Source of the DNA: Zeus faber
Lineage: Eukaryota > Chordata > Actinopteri > Zeiformes > Zeidae
Direction of reading: 5' to 3'
Assembly: GCA_960531495.1 (NCBI GenBank)
Contig: OY482848.1
Span: 19,801,897-19,865,896, forward strand
Length of the DNA: 64,000 nt
Shown here: in pieces, positions 50,093-62,000 of the stretch
Position numbering within the stretch: the stretch's first letter is position 1
Layout: each line of letters starts with the position of its first letter
Position numbers and translations under genes: made by a program
Notes under the pieces: generated by a model
Database searches by the model: none
What the model was told of the DNA's origin: nothing
What the model saw: the letters and a program-made list of their open reading frames with translations, nothing else

Positions 50093-53000
50093 TATATTTG
50101 TATTACTGTACTTCTTTGTATTTTTATAGCTAACTGTACATTTTATATGTACTAAATTTGAGCTTCATTTTTTTAGAGCAAAATGAATTTGGAGTCATTC
50201 AAAAATGTTTTGCTTTAGGAGGGCTTTGGTTTAGCCATACAATATTTTACAAGTGTTACAAGCATTATGTCTTTGACCTGCTGATCTTAAACTGAAAGCG
50301 ACCAGGAAATACACAGATGTGGTATGAATTTTCAAGTATGTGATTTTATGGTTTGTATAGAATTATGTTTAATCGAGCTAGACATAACTTGCAGAGCATA
50401 AAACATTGCTTTTGAGTAATCAGGTAGCACACATTGCTGCGGGTTTCTGTGTATTTTACCCCGGAGATAAATACGTTTGGCTCCGGGTATTATTTGCTGG
50501 AGATGCTGAAATGTTCACTTAAGCAAAAACAGTGGTGAGATTTTGGTGAAATTATCACTAACAGTCAGGGTATTGCAAAAAAGTGATTTAACTCACCTTA
50601 AGTTATATTAACTGTTTAAATAAACATTTTGTACATACACAGTTTCTACAATACTTAAAAGTAATATTGATGTTGTTATTTTTTATGAAATAAAAACTTT
50701 ATGAATAAAATAAACATTTTCTGAAAGTCACAAGAGTTGTGTGGATCTTGACGACTGACTGTGATAATCCAAATGACCATTTCTTCCTTCCCAGTCAGTT
50801 GGTGTTATATAAGCGTGAAGCATCATATGGGCGATGAGTGAGTCTCCCTAAAATACACAATAGCAGACCACCTGTGGCACCACATAGAGCAGCCCCAACA
50901 TCGACATCACCTCTTCACGCTGTGACTCACGAGGACTTTCACTGGAGCATAGAGTAAACAGCCTGTCTCTTAGACTGCAATTCTGAAGCTTCTTCACTTG
51001 GCTTCTTTGATTTGTTATTCAAATGCACAACATTTATTATATTTCATCCAAATGCATATTTATCCCTGCCCTACCAAAGAGAATATCTGATCAAATAATT
51101 AATTCCTTTTTTATTTCAGCCAGTCATTTTCACAAGATAGGTACAGGAGAAATGTTCCAAATGCTGTAAATGCAGTGTTCGCTCGACCCGACCTCCTCTT
51201 CTCAAAGATCTGGTTAATGGCTTCCCTGCTTTAGTTTCACACTCTGTTTTCATATTGCACAGTTACATACTTTATTATTTTTAAAGTGAGGCCATGTATC
51301 TAATTGGCAATATTTTCCTGCTTGCTGTTGTTTCCAAGTTACAGCGATGGGTCTCTAAAGTTCAGTGTTTATTCAATTTAAGAAGTAATAAAGCATTAAA
51401 ATATACACAGCATTTCATCACATGGAACACCTTCAGTCTAACAATACTTAAAAAAAATGGAGGCTTTACATTTTAGAGCATAAGGCACACAAGAGAGGGT
51501 TACATTCTTTAAAAGAGGGGCGCTGCACTCCAAGTGGGATTAAAAAAAAAGGGCTCCAGCCTTGTATCTCGCTTGAATGCCAAACTCTTGCAATCTGTGA
51601 TTGTTAGGCAGACAGCACACAGGCAGGAGCAGTAGCAGGGACTCCGTGGTGTTGAAAAGGACACCCAGGGGCCTGTGACGCAGCCGACTGGCAGAACAGC
51701 ACTTCGCTAGCCCACGGCAGTGCGTAAGCGCCTGCGTTGCTTGTGGCTGACAAACATACAGTAGCAGCGTGAAACACATGGAGCTCCGTGAATAGTATGT
51801 GGCCATCTTGTCCTGTCCATCACTCATCATCACTTATAAATGCACGGGGCCCAATAAGGGAACATTCTGTTTGGCGTGCGTGTTATTTTAGTGGCCCCCG
51901 GCGTTCTTCTGTGATGGGTGATTGAGGTTTTAAATTGTAGCACTGTGCAGTCACACTGACCATTATCCACACACTCCAAGACTCAAGAGTTATTGAACTG
52001 TGGCCACCGCTGGAATTTCTGCATTGGGCAGCTCACATTCACATTTGCATACTGTAAATTGCTCTTGAAAGATGGGCGCTGTATGAGTTTCAACTTAAGC
52101 AAGCTGCATTGTCGTTTATTGAATGCCTCTACTATATCACACAGAATGCTTTGTATATGACGCTTGGTTAGAATAACACGAAGTTCTTTCCTTTGCATTG
52201 ACTGGCATCTGTTGTTTCAGCCTATGTATACTCCAAGGGTGTAATTGCAGAGGCGATTAAGTAATTGTGTTGAAAGGGCTCGTGACCGCTACTCAGCATC
52301 ATGCTTTCTCAAAATGTTGATCCCATCTGCTCTGAATAGTAGCCTATTAAGTCCATTAGTCCATTTCTATTACTTTGCCGTGCTAACACGTTAACATTAA
52401 GTCTGTTACGCTGGTATTTCATGTAAAAAAACATGATGTCACTTCTTCATTGTCTCATCCAATTAATCGCTTCAAGGTTTGCTTTTGGATCAGTAAATTG
52501 GACTATTTATGTGCCGTGCTAAATTTGTATTTTGGCTCATAGTTGAATAAAATCAAAATGGTCATGAATTAAAGGATTAAATGGACTCAGATTCTGAGGA
52601 TCACTGTCAGTGAGGGGCGCTGTGTTTGGTTCTTGCCGGACAAACCTTTTTCTTGTTTTTCTATAACCAAAAGGGTTTAGTTATTTTGCATACACCTTTT
52701 CATCTTTTTTCCTTCACAGTACATAATCAAATGCTGATTTTTGGTCGGTCCACTTAATCTAGGCTGATAATTGTGGCACGCTACCCCCACTGTAGCGTCA
52801 AGCTGCAAAAGGCAACGACATTATGGCTGTTAAACATCTGAAGCGCGTCTTAAGTGTGGTAAGCACATCCCCAGTGGTCTCTGAAGAGCCGAACATCCCT
52901 TTTATCCATGCTTGAACTCCAAACAATCCCATCTCTACAACAATAATCCAATAATGACTTTGAAATGTGTCCAAATGGATTTCGTTGGTTGTATCCGAGG

Positions 53001-54726
53001 CTGTTCAAGGAATGGGTATCGGGTCAACTCAAGAGCCTATTAATAATCACAGTCCTACTTGAGACGGTCCATATGGCCAAACAGGCTCATTTGCCTCTTC
53101 GATTGATATATTGCGGGGTAATCACTGTGTAATTTTATGCGCACCTTTAAAATGGGCACTAGGGCACGCCATGGTCCTTGGGGAGGGCTTCGTAATCAAG
53201 GTGCATAATCACATGGCAGTAATGGCAATCAAGCTTAGCAGATTAATTCCGCAGATCACACGGCAACCCATTGGTCCGGTGTCTGATCATGAACAAGGTG
53301 TAGGTGTTCTGGAGAGTTCAGGTGATTAAGAAGAGAACTGCCGCGATGAGAAGGAGCTTTTTATGCAAATATTATACAGTAAAGTGACTAATTCTCTCTA
53401 TTGCTCCGGTGCCCGAATTATTCAACTGTATTGCTGATGAGGCGAAGGACGGCTAGGTGGACTAACTTTTCTCAGCTCCTCCATAAATTACATGTCAGCC
53501 CCGAGTCAAGGAGTCTTGATAATCTTTTTTTATGCTGCACCTCATCTCTATGGTAACTATGTCAAAGGACTTATATGTTGCAGCCTGAGTGAATGGAGAG
53601 ATGTGCACATTCCCAAGCTCGCTGAATGACTTCATGACAATTCAATTACTCCGCAAGTAAATTCACAGCTGCCCTTGAAACAGTTCACGTCTGGGCTCTA
53701 AAAATGTGCCATCTGTATTGTGTTGCTCCATGTTGCGCTGTGCCGTTTTGTGGTGGGCTTTGTAAGCTTATTTTGCTGAATATTTGAACAACCGCTGATG
53801 TTAAAAGTTCATATCCGAGCGCCTTGTTTTAATCCATTCTCTGAAGAGTCAGGAGTCGGGGCGTTTAAAGCAGAACAACAAAATCGCAATGAGGGAACAT
53901 CTTATTCACAGATGACCTCACAGCTCTGTAGATCGTTGATCTGTAGATAAAGATCATTTGTTCCGACTGATTCGAGGGGGAAGATGGAATAAATGGCAAC
54001 AACTCTAAAAATCATCTCCATAAAAATAAACATTTATGGTCTGACAATAACAGCCATTGTCAGCTCCTTCTTCAGGACAATACCAAGAGCCTTCCTGGAG
54101 CCACAGGTATTGATGGCAGGACAAAATGCTGAGAGGAGGCTTCCTTTCAATACGAACACATTCTTCCTTTAACCGTCCCTCAACTTGAAATGGATGGTCA
54201 TTGATGTCACTCCGCTTGGCACAGTAAACATTCCCCCAAAACTGTTCCAACACGTCATGAACAACGAGGCTTGTTAAAAGCGATTGTCTCCGAGCATGCC
54301 GAGTTGATTGCCGATATTTTGTCGCTCTTCGATTGGCATTCAGGGATAATAATCTTAAAGCTGATTGGGGTAAAAAGGAACTATTCGATATAACTAAATG
54401 TTATCTGAGTTATCATTTCCAAAAGGCACACAACTCCGGACCCTGCTGTTAATTCCGGTAACGGCATTTGTCCACCAGAGCTGTAAGTTATTACTTTTAG
54501 TGCTTTGACATTTCCACCGGCAGCAATACGACATGTCGGTGACGGCCGTGTCAGCGCCGGCACCGAGCGGACGTCTCAGCGGTTCCCTTCCACAGTGAGG
54601 AGCAGACGCAGACTCGGGCCGAGGCGGCGCGGCTCACAATGGCTCGAACGCGGCGAGGCGGGAAGAAACGCGTTACCGAGTCCGAAAATATCCCTGTATA
54701 TATACTCCCCTCAGCGAGAGAGAGCC

Positions 54727-54752
54727 CGGGAGAGAGAGAGAGAGAGAGAGAG
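54727..54752. repeat. (GA)n microsatellite
   Basis: Short GA run next to the CpG-rich patch at 54500-54720. Confidence 0.85.
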
Positions 54753-54834
54753 ACATAGAAAGACTGAGAGAATGTGTGAGGGTTGGAATTAATGCTTTTA
54801 ATGTATTTTTGTTCCTTTGTGAGTGAGTGCGTGC

Positions 54835-54840
<6 letters not shown>

Positions 54841-54875
<35 letters not shown>
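54841..54875. repeat. (GT)n microsatellite
   Basis: GT run of about 35 bp preceded by GAGT and GCGT tetranucleotide repeats from about 54819. Confidence 0.95.
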
Positions 54876-54876
<1 letters not shown>

Positions 54877-56876
54877 CAGTCTATGGTGATGGCCAAGCTG
54901 TAATCACGAGGAATCAAAGCCCAGGCTGGGACGGTGGAGACGAGCAGAGGAAAAAGTGAGTGGGCTGAGCGTTCTGGGCTCATGCAAGGTACCCTCGCTG
55001 TAAAACAGCGCCAGGATTTGCATGCGCTTACCAGCCTCGACAACAGCAATGTATTCTGCATCTAAATTAACCATCAAACTCAAGCATATTACTTAGCGGC
55101 GGCATGAAATGTATGCAAAACGTCGCTACTTCACCATCAACAGCGCAATTTGTCTGGCGGAGCGATTGTTTCAATGCCGTTCCAATGTGGATGGATTTGA
55201 ATCATAGGTGACGGGAAAAACCAACGCAGCCCAGCGCCTATAGTTCTTTCCTCAAAGGTGAAACGCGACGTGGATTTCGGGGGCCTGTTTTTGTCATGTT
55301 TAATTCTCGCTCTGCATGTTTTCAACCGCGTCGGACGTCTCCGCATGAGCTGCACCCGAATACATTTTCGAGTTCAAGCCAAGGGAATGGTCATCGACTT
55401 CAACAAACTCCGACTTTTGCCCTCCCGTCCCTCGCAACTCCCAGCAAGGCATTCTTTTAGGCCTGTTCTACCTGCTTTGGCCTGAGCTCAGGGTGGCTGA
55501 GAAGGAAAGGATTGGGAAACGCTTGCCGGAGTGAAAGCAACGCACAACCCGCCACAACGCACAACACAAAGCTATTCAGAAACGTTTGTTTTTTTCTGTG
55601 TTGGCCTTGTTTACAACAGGATTTTATTTATTTATTTTTATTTTTTGGCAAATTCTATTCTAGATTTTCTTCACCCGCCACTTAGATTTGGCTCGCACAT
55701 AGATTCCCAACCGTTTTCAGAGAATAGCCAGGAGTCAGTGTTCAGCGATCCTTAAAAGGTAGAGATTTTAAGATAAGAGAGGGAGTTCAATTTCACTCGC
55801 AGGAAAATCGTTTAACGCAGTTTTAAGACTTGAATTATTTCTTTATTCTATTCATTTAGATTGTCTCCAAACTTTTACTTCTTGCCACAGCCATCTAATC
55901 CCACTGGTCCCAACCGTGACCCACACTTTTAAGTGTAGTTAATAAAGTTATAAAATAGTACAACAGGGTCCATGTGTTTTTATATATTGATTTATATAAA
56001 CAGTTTTATATTGAAGGACCACGTGGTCACATGACTAGAGCTGATCACTTCCTGTTTGCACCTCAGACTGAAGATATCGAGGCAACAATGCCCAAATGAC
56101 AAAAAATAAGTAAGACATGTGATCATTCAATTCAGCATATAAAAATCGTAATACAAGCATACGATTTATCTGTTAAGATTATAAGATTATCCTGACACAT
56201 GTCATTGGCATTTAAATGTAATTGACTTCCAGCTCTGAAGTTTCCTGTGTTTTTATAGTTAAAAACAACTGAAAACAAAATACAGTTTATACCATGTTAA
56301 AAGAAAAGAAAAAAGGAAGAGTTTCATTTGTCCTTAATTCTTTACCTTCATTTAAGAACCCGCCTCATTGATCCATAATGGCGGGTTCCAACCCCCCAAG
56401 TGGCTTTCGGCTGCCTATTAAATGTTTATTTCATCGAGGCAGGAAAATATACTGTACATGGCCTTTTGGTCAGTACAAGGTCATATTGGGCTCATACGTG
56501 TGCTGTTGAAGTACCTTCCTCTCAGTTCCACCTCCCGTCCCTTATAGTATTGTACTGCAAAGTTGTTTTTTAAAGATTTAATTAAGTTTTCAAAAATGAC
56601 ACCAAACCAGGAATCACATGTGCAAACAAAAACCCAAAGCACGATAAGAACCAAAAATAGACAAAAGACAACAAAATAATAACTACAGGACTCCCTGCAA
56701 AACACCCTACAAGACGCCAACATTAGTAATCCTACTAAGTTAAGAACTTAACCCACTTAAGTTAACGCACGCATATACTGTAAATATTCTTTGTTTCCAT
56801 AGTTTAATATGCAGCAAACTATAACACAGACACATCGCTACAGATTATGGCTCTTACGCCCAACTGGCTTTGGCAT

Positions 56877-57444
56877 AGGGTTGCCAACTGCCCCCTATTA
56901 GCCCTGATTAACTTATCAGGACGTCCTCTTAATTGGGATAAATTGGTTTGTCCCATACTGCTACTCAATTCTGATCACCGAGACGACACTTTTCTAGATC
57001 CTACATCTGATACAACAGCAGCAGCATATCATGTGCTGATCACGCCATGGGTGACATCACTTGTCATCCAATCACAGGCCTCCTAATGCAGATCAGTTTG
57101 TACGTATAGTGTAAATGCGCAAATTCCTGCAAAAAAAAATAAAATTTAATAAATAAAAAAGGGAATGTCTGGTGTTGTACCAGTTTGGCCTGTGCAAATA
57201 TGGAAAAAGTAGACTTGGTGAGTCATGCACCTATTTTTCTATTGGGATTTTTTTGATCATTTCATTTTGAGATTTATTCACATAAGCTTACATGATGATA
57301 CCGTTTTAGTAAATGTATGCACTTTTTTTTTGCCTTTCCAATTGAATAAGAATATGAATATACATTGTATATTCACACAACACTGTACCCACACCCCCAT
57401 GGCACCGTTTGTCCGGTATTTTGTCCTGTAAAGTTGGCAACCGT
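56877..57444. mobile_element. Non-autonomous DNA transposon (MITE-like)
   Basis: About 570 bp with inverted ends AGGGTTGCCAACTGC (left) and, read inverted from 57444, ACGGTTGCCAACTTT. The interior is non-coding, with a subterminal echo (TTTGTCC near both ends). A hAT-like origin is likely, but the family is not certain. Confidence 0.6.
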
Positions 57445-57589
57445 ACATTGACGGTGTTATTTTGCTTTTCTTCCGCTTGCTGAAATGTTTTCCTTATTTA
57501 TCTATTACTACATTTGCGTTTTAAGATATCACTCGATAGATTGTCAGTCCATGTTTTCCATGTCAATATAGAGGTACTTTGTCATAAAG

Positions 57590-59045
57590 ACCGTTAAAGT
57601 CTGGATGGAAGATGCAGATACCACTCTTCAAGACTAGCTCCAACACACTGACTGGAAAGGGTTTTTTGCTGATGCCACCAAGGACTCTCATACCAACATT
57701 CACACAGTAGCCAAATCTGTCATGGATTACCTTAACGAGTGTGCAGACGAAGTGACGACACATAAATCAGTGAGACCTGGGAGACCAGGAGGCCTACAGC
57801 TCTGCCTGATCCAATCTGAGGAAAGGAATATCCAGGGCCAAACACAACTACAAGCAAAGGATTGGAGAGCACTTCAACTCCTCCGACCCCCGGCGTATGT
57901 GGCAAGGCCTACATACACTCACCAACAAATCCCCATGCAACTCTCAGCCACCCTCCTCCACTTCCCTCCCAGACGAGCTGAACGACTTCTACGCTCGATT
58001 TGATCGGGAAAACAAGGAGGCAGCCTTCAAGTCAGCTGTTCCACATGACGAGGACACGTTCCAATTCTCCAACTCAGAGGTCTGCGACATCCTGAGCAGG
58101 GTGAACGCTCGGAAAGCTGCTGGCCCTAATGGAGTCCCCGGACGTGTGCTGCGAGCCTGCGCAGAGCAGTGGACTGGTGTCTTCACTGACATCTTCAACA
58201 TGTCACTAGCCCAATCAACAGTCCCCCACAGTTAAAAATCTGCCACCATTGTTCCGGTGCCTAAACACTCTCCAGCCAAGGAACTGAACGATTTCCGCCC
58301 TGTTGCACTGACACCCATCATTGCAAAATGTTTTGGGAGGCTGGTCCTCTCACATCTGAAAGCCTGCCTGCCCCCTTCACTGGACCCGTACCAATTTGCC
58401 TACCGACGCAACCGATCAACTGAGGATGCTATCTCCACAGTGCTCCATCTGGCACTCACCCACCTGGATAGCCCCAAAACATGTTATAATGCTGTTTATT
58501 GACTTTGGTTCTGCATTCAACACTGTGATCCCCTCCAAGCTGATCTCCAAGCTCAGCCAGCTTGGCATCAGCAACTCACTCTGCAACTGGATTATGGACT
58601 TCCTTGTTCCTTGTTGTTCACCTGTTTCAGTAATTGCCCTTGCACTGATATCGCCTAAAAAACTGCACAACACTTTTTTTAACTGAACTTTTTTTTTTTT
58701 TTTTTAATTTTTTTTTATATTCCATAACCTGACCAAAACCTGCACAATATACATATATATACTACATGTATATATATAGTATTTATATAAAATGTCTAGT
58801 TATACTCTCTGTACATAATCCCCCTATACTCCTGACAAACCTGTATTTATAACCTTACACTATTGTACGTCATACATCTCTTTTGCCTACATAATTGCAC
58901 TGAAACACTGTACTCAAATAGCACTTTGGTATTTAAATGCTTCTTTTGCACTTCTGGTTAGACATCAACTGCATTTCATTGGTTCTGTACCTGTACTCTG
59001 CTAGTGACAATAAAGTTGAATCTAATCTAATCTCTAATCTAATTG
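57590..59045 (+). mobile_element. Truncated L2-type LINE
   Basis: The coding remnant starts in the region between endonuclease and RT (DYLNECADEV at about 57724), changes frame near 57900 and continues with LPDELNDFYARF, VNARKAAGPNGVPGRVLRACAEQ, an in-frame TAA near 58233, then [20 protein letters not shown] and [21 protein letters not shown] frame change near 58490 precedes the [15 protein letters not shown] block. The frame then jumps at about 58600 from NWIMDFL straight into 3'-UTR sequence, so the RT catalytic YADD block and the C-terminal part are deleted. The element ends with GACAATAAAGTTGAATCTAA and a short TCTAA repeat, the classical L2 terminus. Dead copy. Confidence 0.9.
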
Positions 59046-62000
59046 AAATGTATAATGTGCCCAAAAAATCAAAACACAAGATTTCAATGAGTAGCAGAAA
59101 GGTATCATGGGTGTCATAGGTTTATTTCCTATTATTAAGATATATCTCCTTATTAGATATATATATCTATACATTGTGCTTTTAGACCGTTTGACCTTCT
59201 GTTCCCTTGTTTATTTATTGACGTTTTTAGCCCTTGTTTAGCCAGGAACGACCCAGTGATGGACGGTGATGGTTCGCTTCCAGGGAGTCTGGGTCAAAAT
59301 GGCAATGAAATAGTTTAAGGTTTTCACATAAAAAAGCAACAACCTCACCTGGTTATATAACAATCATAGAGACAAGAACACCAAGGAATGCCAGACAAGG
59401 AGCAAAAGGCATTTGAAAAGATAAAGATACCATATCATACACAGCAGCCATTCGCAAACTTCAGAATGCCGCGCAATTTGAAATCTGAAAATCTTCTGCG
59501 TCCCACCCAAACCTTTAATCATGACTCGGATCAACACACGAGTCTAAGATGAAGTAGTTCCATGTATATTTATTATTTTATAAACAGAACAATGCTTTAT
59601 GAACATCAGGCAATGCAGTGCAAATTAATTATCCATCCATATTCAACAATTTGTAAAGCAACACATGTAAATATAGGGTTAACAAATCAAATTAAATTAA
59701 TTGGGTTCAATAGAATAATGATGACGAATAACACAGAATTTAAATCCTATGGCTTTGTTTTATTCGTAATTTTTATTTGTAAATATTTGATGACAAATAT
59801 GTCATGGTAATTTGAAACTTAATTACAAAATTGAAAATTAATAACTTTTTATTAATTTTTTTTATTGTAAATGACCTCTCGCAGCCGACCTGCAGTACCT
59901 TCACGGCCAACAAGGGGGCCCACACTTTGCAAAACGCCTACTGTGTATTTCCCAGTATGTCCAAAGCCTATCCACGGTGGAGCAGTCTTTGTTACAGAGC
60001 GAAGATTGCTGCTCGGTGGAAGCTGAACGAGTGGGTTGAAAAGAGCACCATATTTTCTTGCAAAGGCCAAGGCAACAAGCCCCTGCACCACCAGGGCTCC
60101 TCTACGGAGCCACTCGTTGCCAAAGGGAGAACAACACATGGTCATGGCCACTTGGTATTGCATATTGCGCTCCAAATTCTGTTGAGTGAGCACCAGACAC
60201 AAGTCACTCACAAGTGCCCTCGTCTTGTTTATTCATGAAAATTATATACAGTGTATTTGGTGTTCCCTTTGAGTGTATCTTGTGTGCCTCTCGAATGAAT
60301 TAATATCACCGTCCCAGTTATAGAGCGGTCACACATTTGGATCACTCAGGAAAAACAGCAATTAACTAGATTCAGCTCTCAAGGCATGCTTGGTCTTATT
60401 TTGCTGCGTGAGACTGTTAACTATGGATATTTATTAAGAATGTTTTCCCTTATTTGAGGCATAGGTCACCATATTGGGATACACTGACATTTCTTTTTTT
60501 CAAACTAGGCAATTTGAATCTGAATAACTATACTACAGGCGTGGTATAGTTGCCTTCCTTCACATGTCTTGCACACGCATCAATATTTTTGTTCGTGGTG
60601 GCGTTTTCCCCCCTTCACCTTGACCATGGCCACTGCAATGCCGCCGGTGTCTCCTCTTGAAATTGCAAAGACGGACGGAGGGAGAGGCCGGTCCTCCATT
60701 ACTATTCCTCCTCCGGTTCAGCCCTCTCCGTTTATACATCTCTCCATTTCATCTGGCGCTGCCAACCTGTGCCGTCTCGTGCGAGTCAAGGGCACGGGGC
60801 TTTGAGAGAGAGAGAGACAGGGCTCGACTGTTTGCATCGTTATTGTAGGGGTGGACGAGGAATCATTTCAAATAAAGTACGGCCACCTAACACCATTAAC
60901 GCCATTCCTCCTCGCTCTTCATATCGCGGTCGTCGACTCTTGAATCTCAGCCGATAATGAAGACCGGAGAGTTTCTGGAGCCGGGATAATGAGACGATTC
61001 TACAGGCAAATCTGTGATGTGATCTTGCTTAAACGGGGACAATCAACCATTTGAGACCTTAAGTTGCCACTTTCGCCCATTCAACCGTGCACTTCAATTC
61101 CACGCCCCCCCCCCCCCCCCGCCCCCACCCCCCCACCCCCACCTCTCGCATTGAGATGTTAAAAGGGTGAAAGCTACATCTGTTGCCCGTGTCATTAAAT
61201 TCCATACCTGTGCACGCAGCGCACCGGACCTCCATGACGGCTCTGTCCTGCACCGCCATGGCCGCTCGTGCACCAAATGGACTGAAGAGCTTTCATGTCT
61301 CCTGAACAGCGCACTCCTCTCATTACCGCTCCGAGTCGCCCCGCATCAAACAGCCTCATTATATTCAACAAGGGAGGAAGCGCAAGTGAGAGAGGAGCGG
61401 GGGCTACAAAGTGACTACCAAGTTCAAATAAAAATGTGAACTTTGTGGTTATGCTATGCAAGCAAAACGCCGCGCACCTAGTGCGCCGAGGCCCGGCGGC
61501 GCGGGTCGTCTGCCGCGATGAAACAGACAGACACGGAAAATACTACATAGTGTCACAGTCTCTTACCGTCACACTGTAATTCTCACAGTATTAATTGGAG
61601 ATGATGTTGAAACCTGGACCTCTTACCGTTTTACATGCAAATGCTTTTTTTCCCCATCTGTCTTTTTTTCCCCAATGCATTTACTTATTTAACATTGTGT
61701 ACGGAATCAAATCCTATATGTAAAATCCCATGTACATCCTATTTACTGTATATAATCTGATATATTGTTTTTATTTGAGGTGAGTGTCATTGTAGTCCCA
61801 TTTCATAAGGTTGCAAAATGAATGGTGAGTTGCAAATATTACACACATATGGACACATGGACATTGAAAACAAAGCACATTACAAATGACCTCCGGGGAG
61901 CACATTTCTCCCTCAGATGAGCTGATGTCTAAACCTCGACAATGTTTTTTTTTGCTTTTCAGGTATTTACACTATTTACATAAAAGCTTCTACTCATAGC

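Larger units (their letters stand above)
50093..56876. other. Gene desert downstream of egr4, first part
   Basis: No coding exon can be supported. From about 52200 to 54400 it is rich in ATTA/TAAT and GATTA cores within otherwise complex, non-repetitive sequence, as in conserved non-coding enhancers. A CpG-rich patch lies at 54500-54720, followed by GA (54727-54752) and GT (54841-54875) tracts. Confidence 0.45.
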
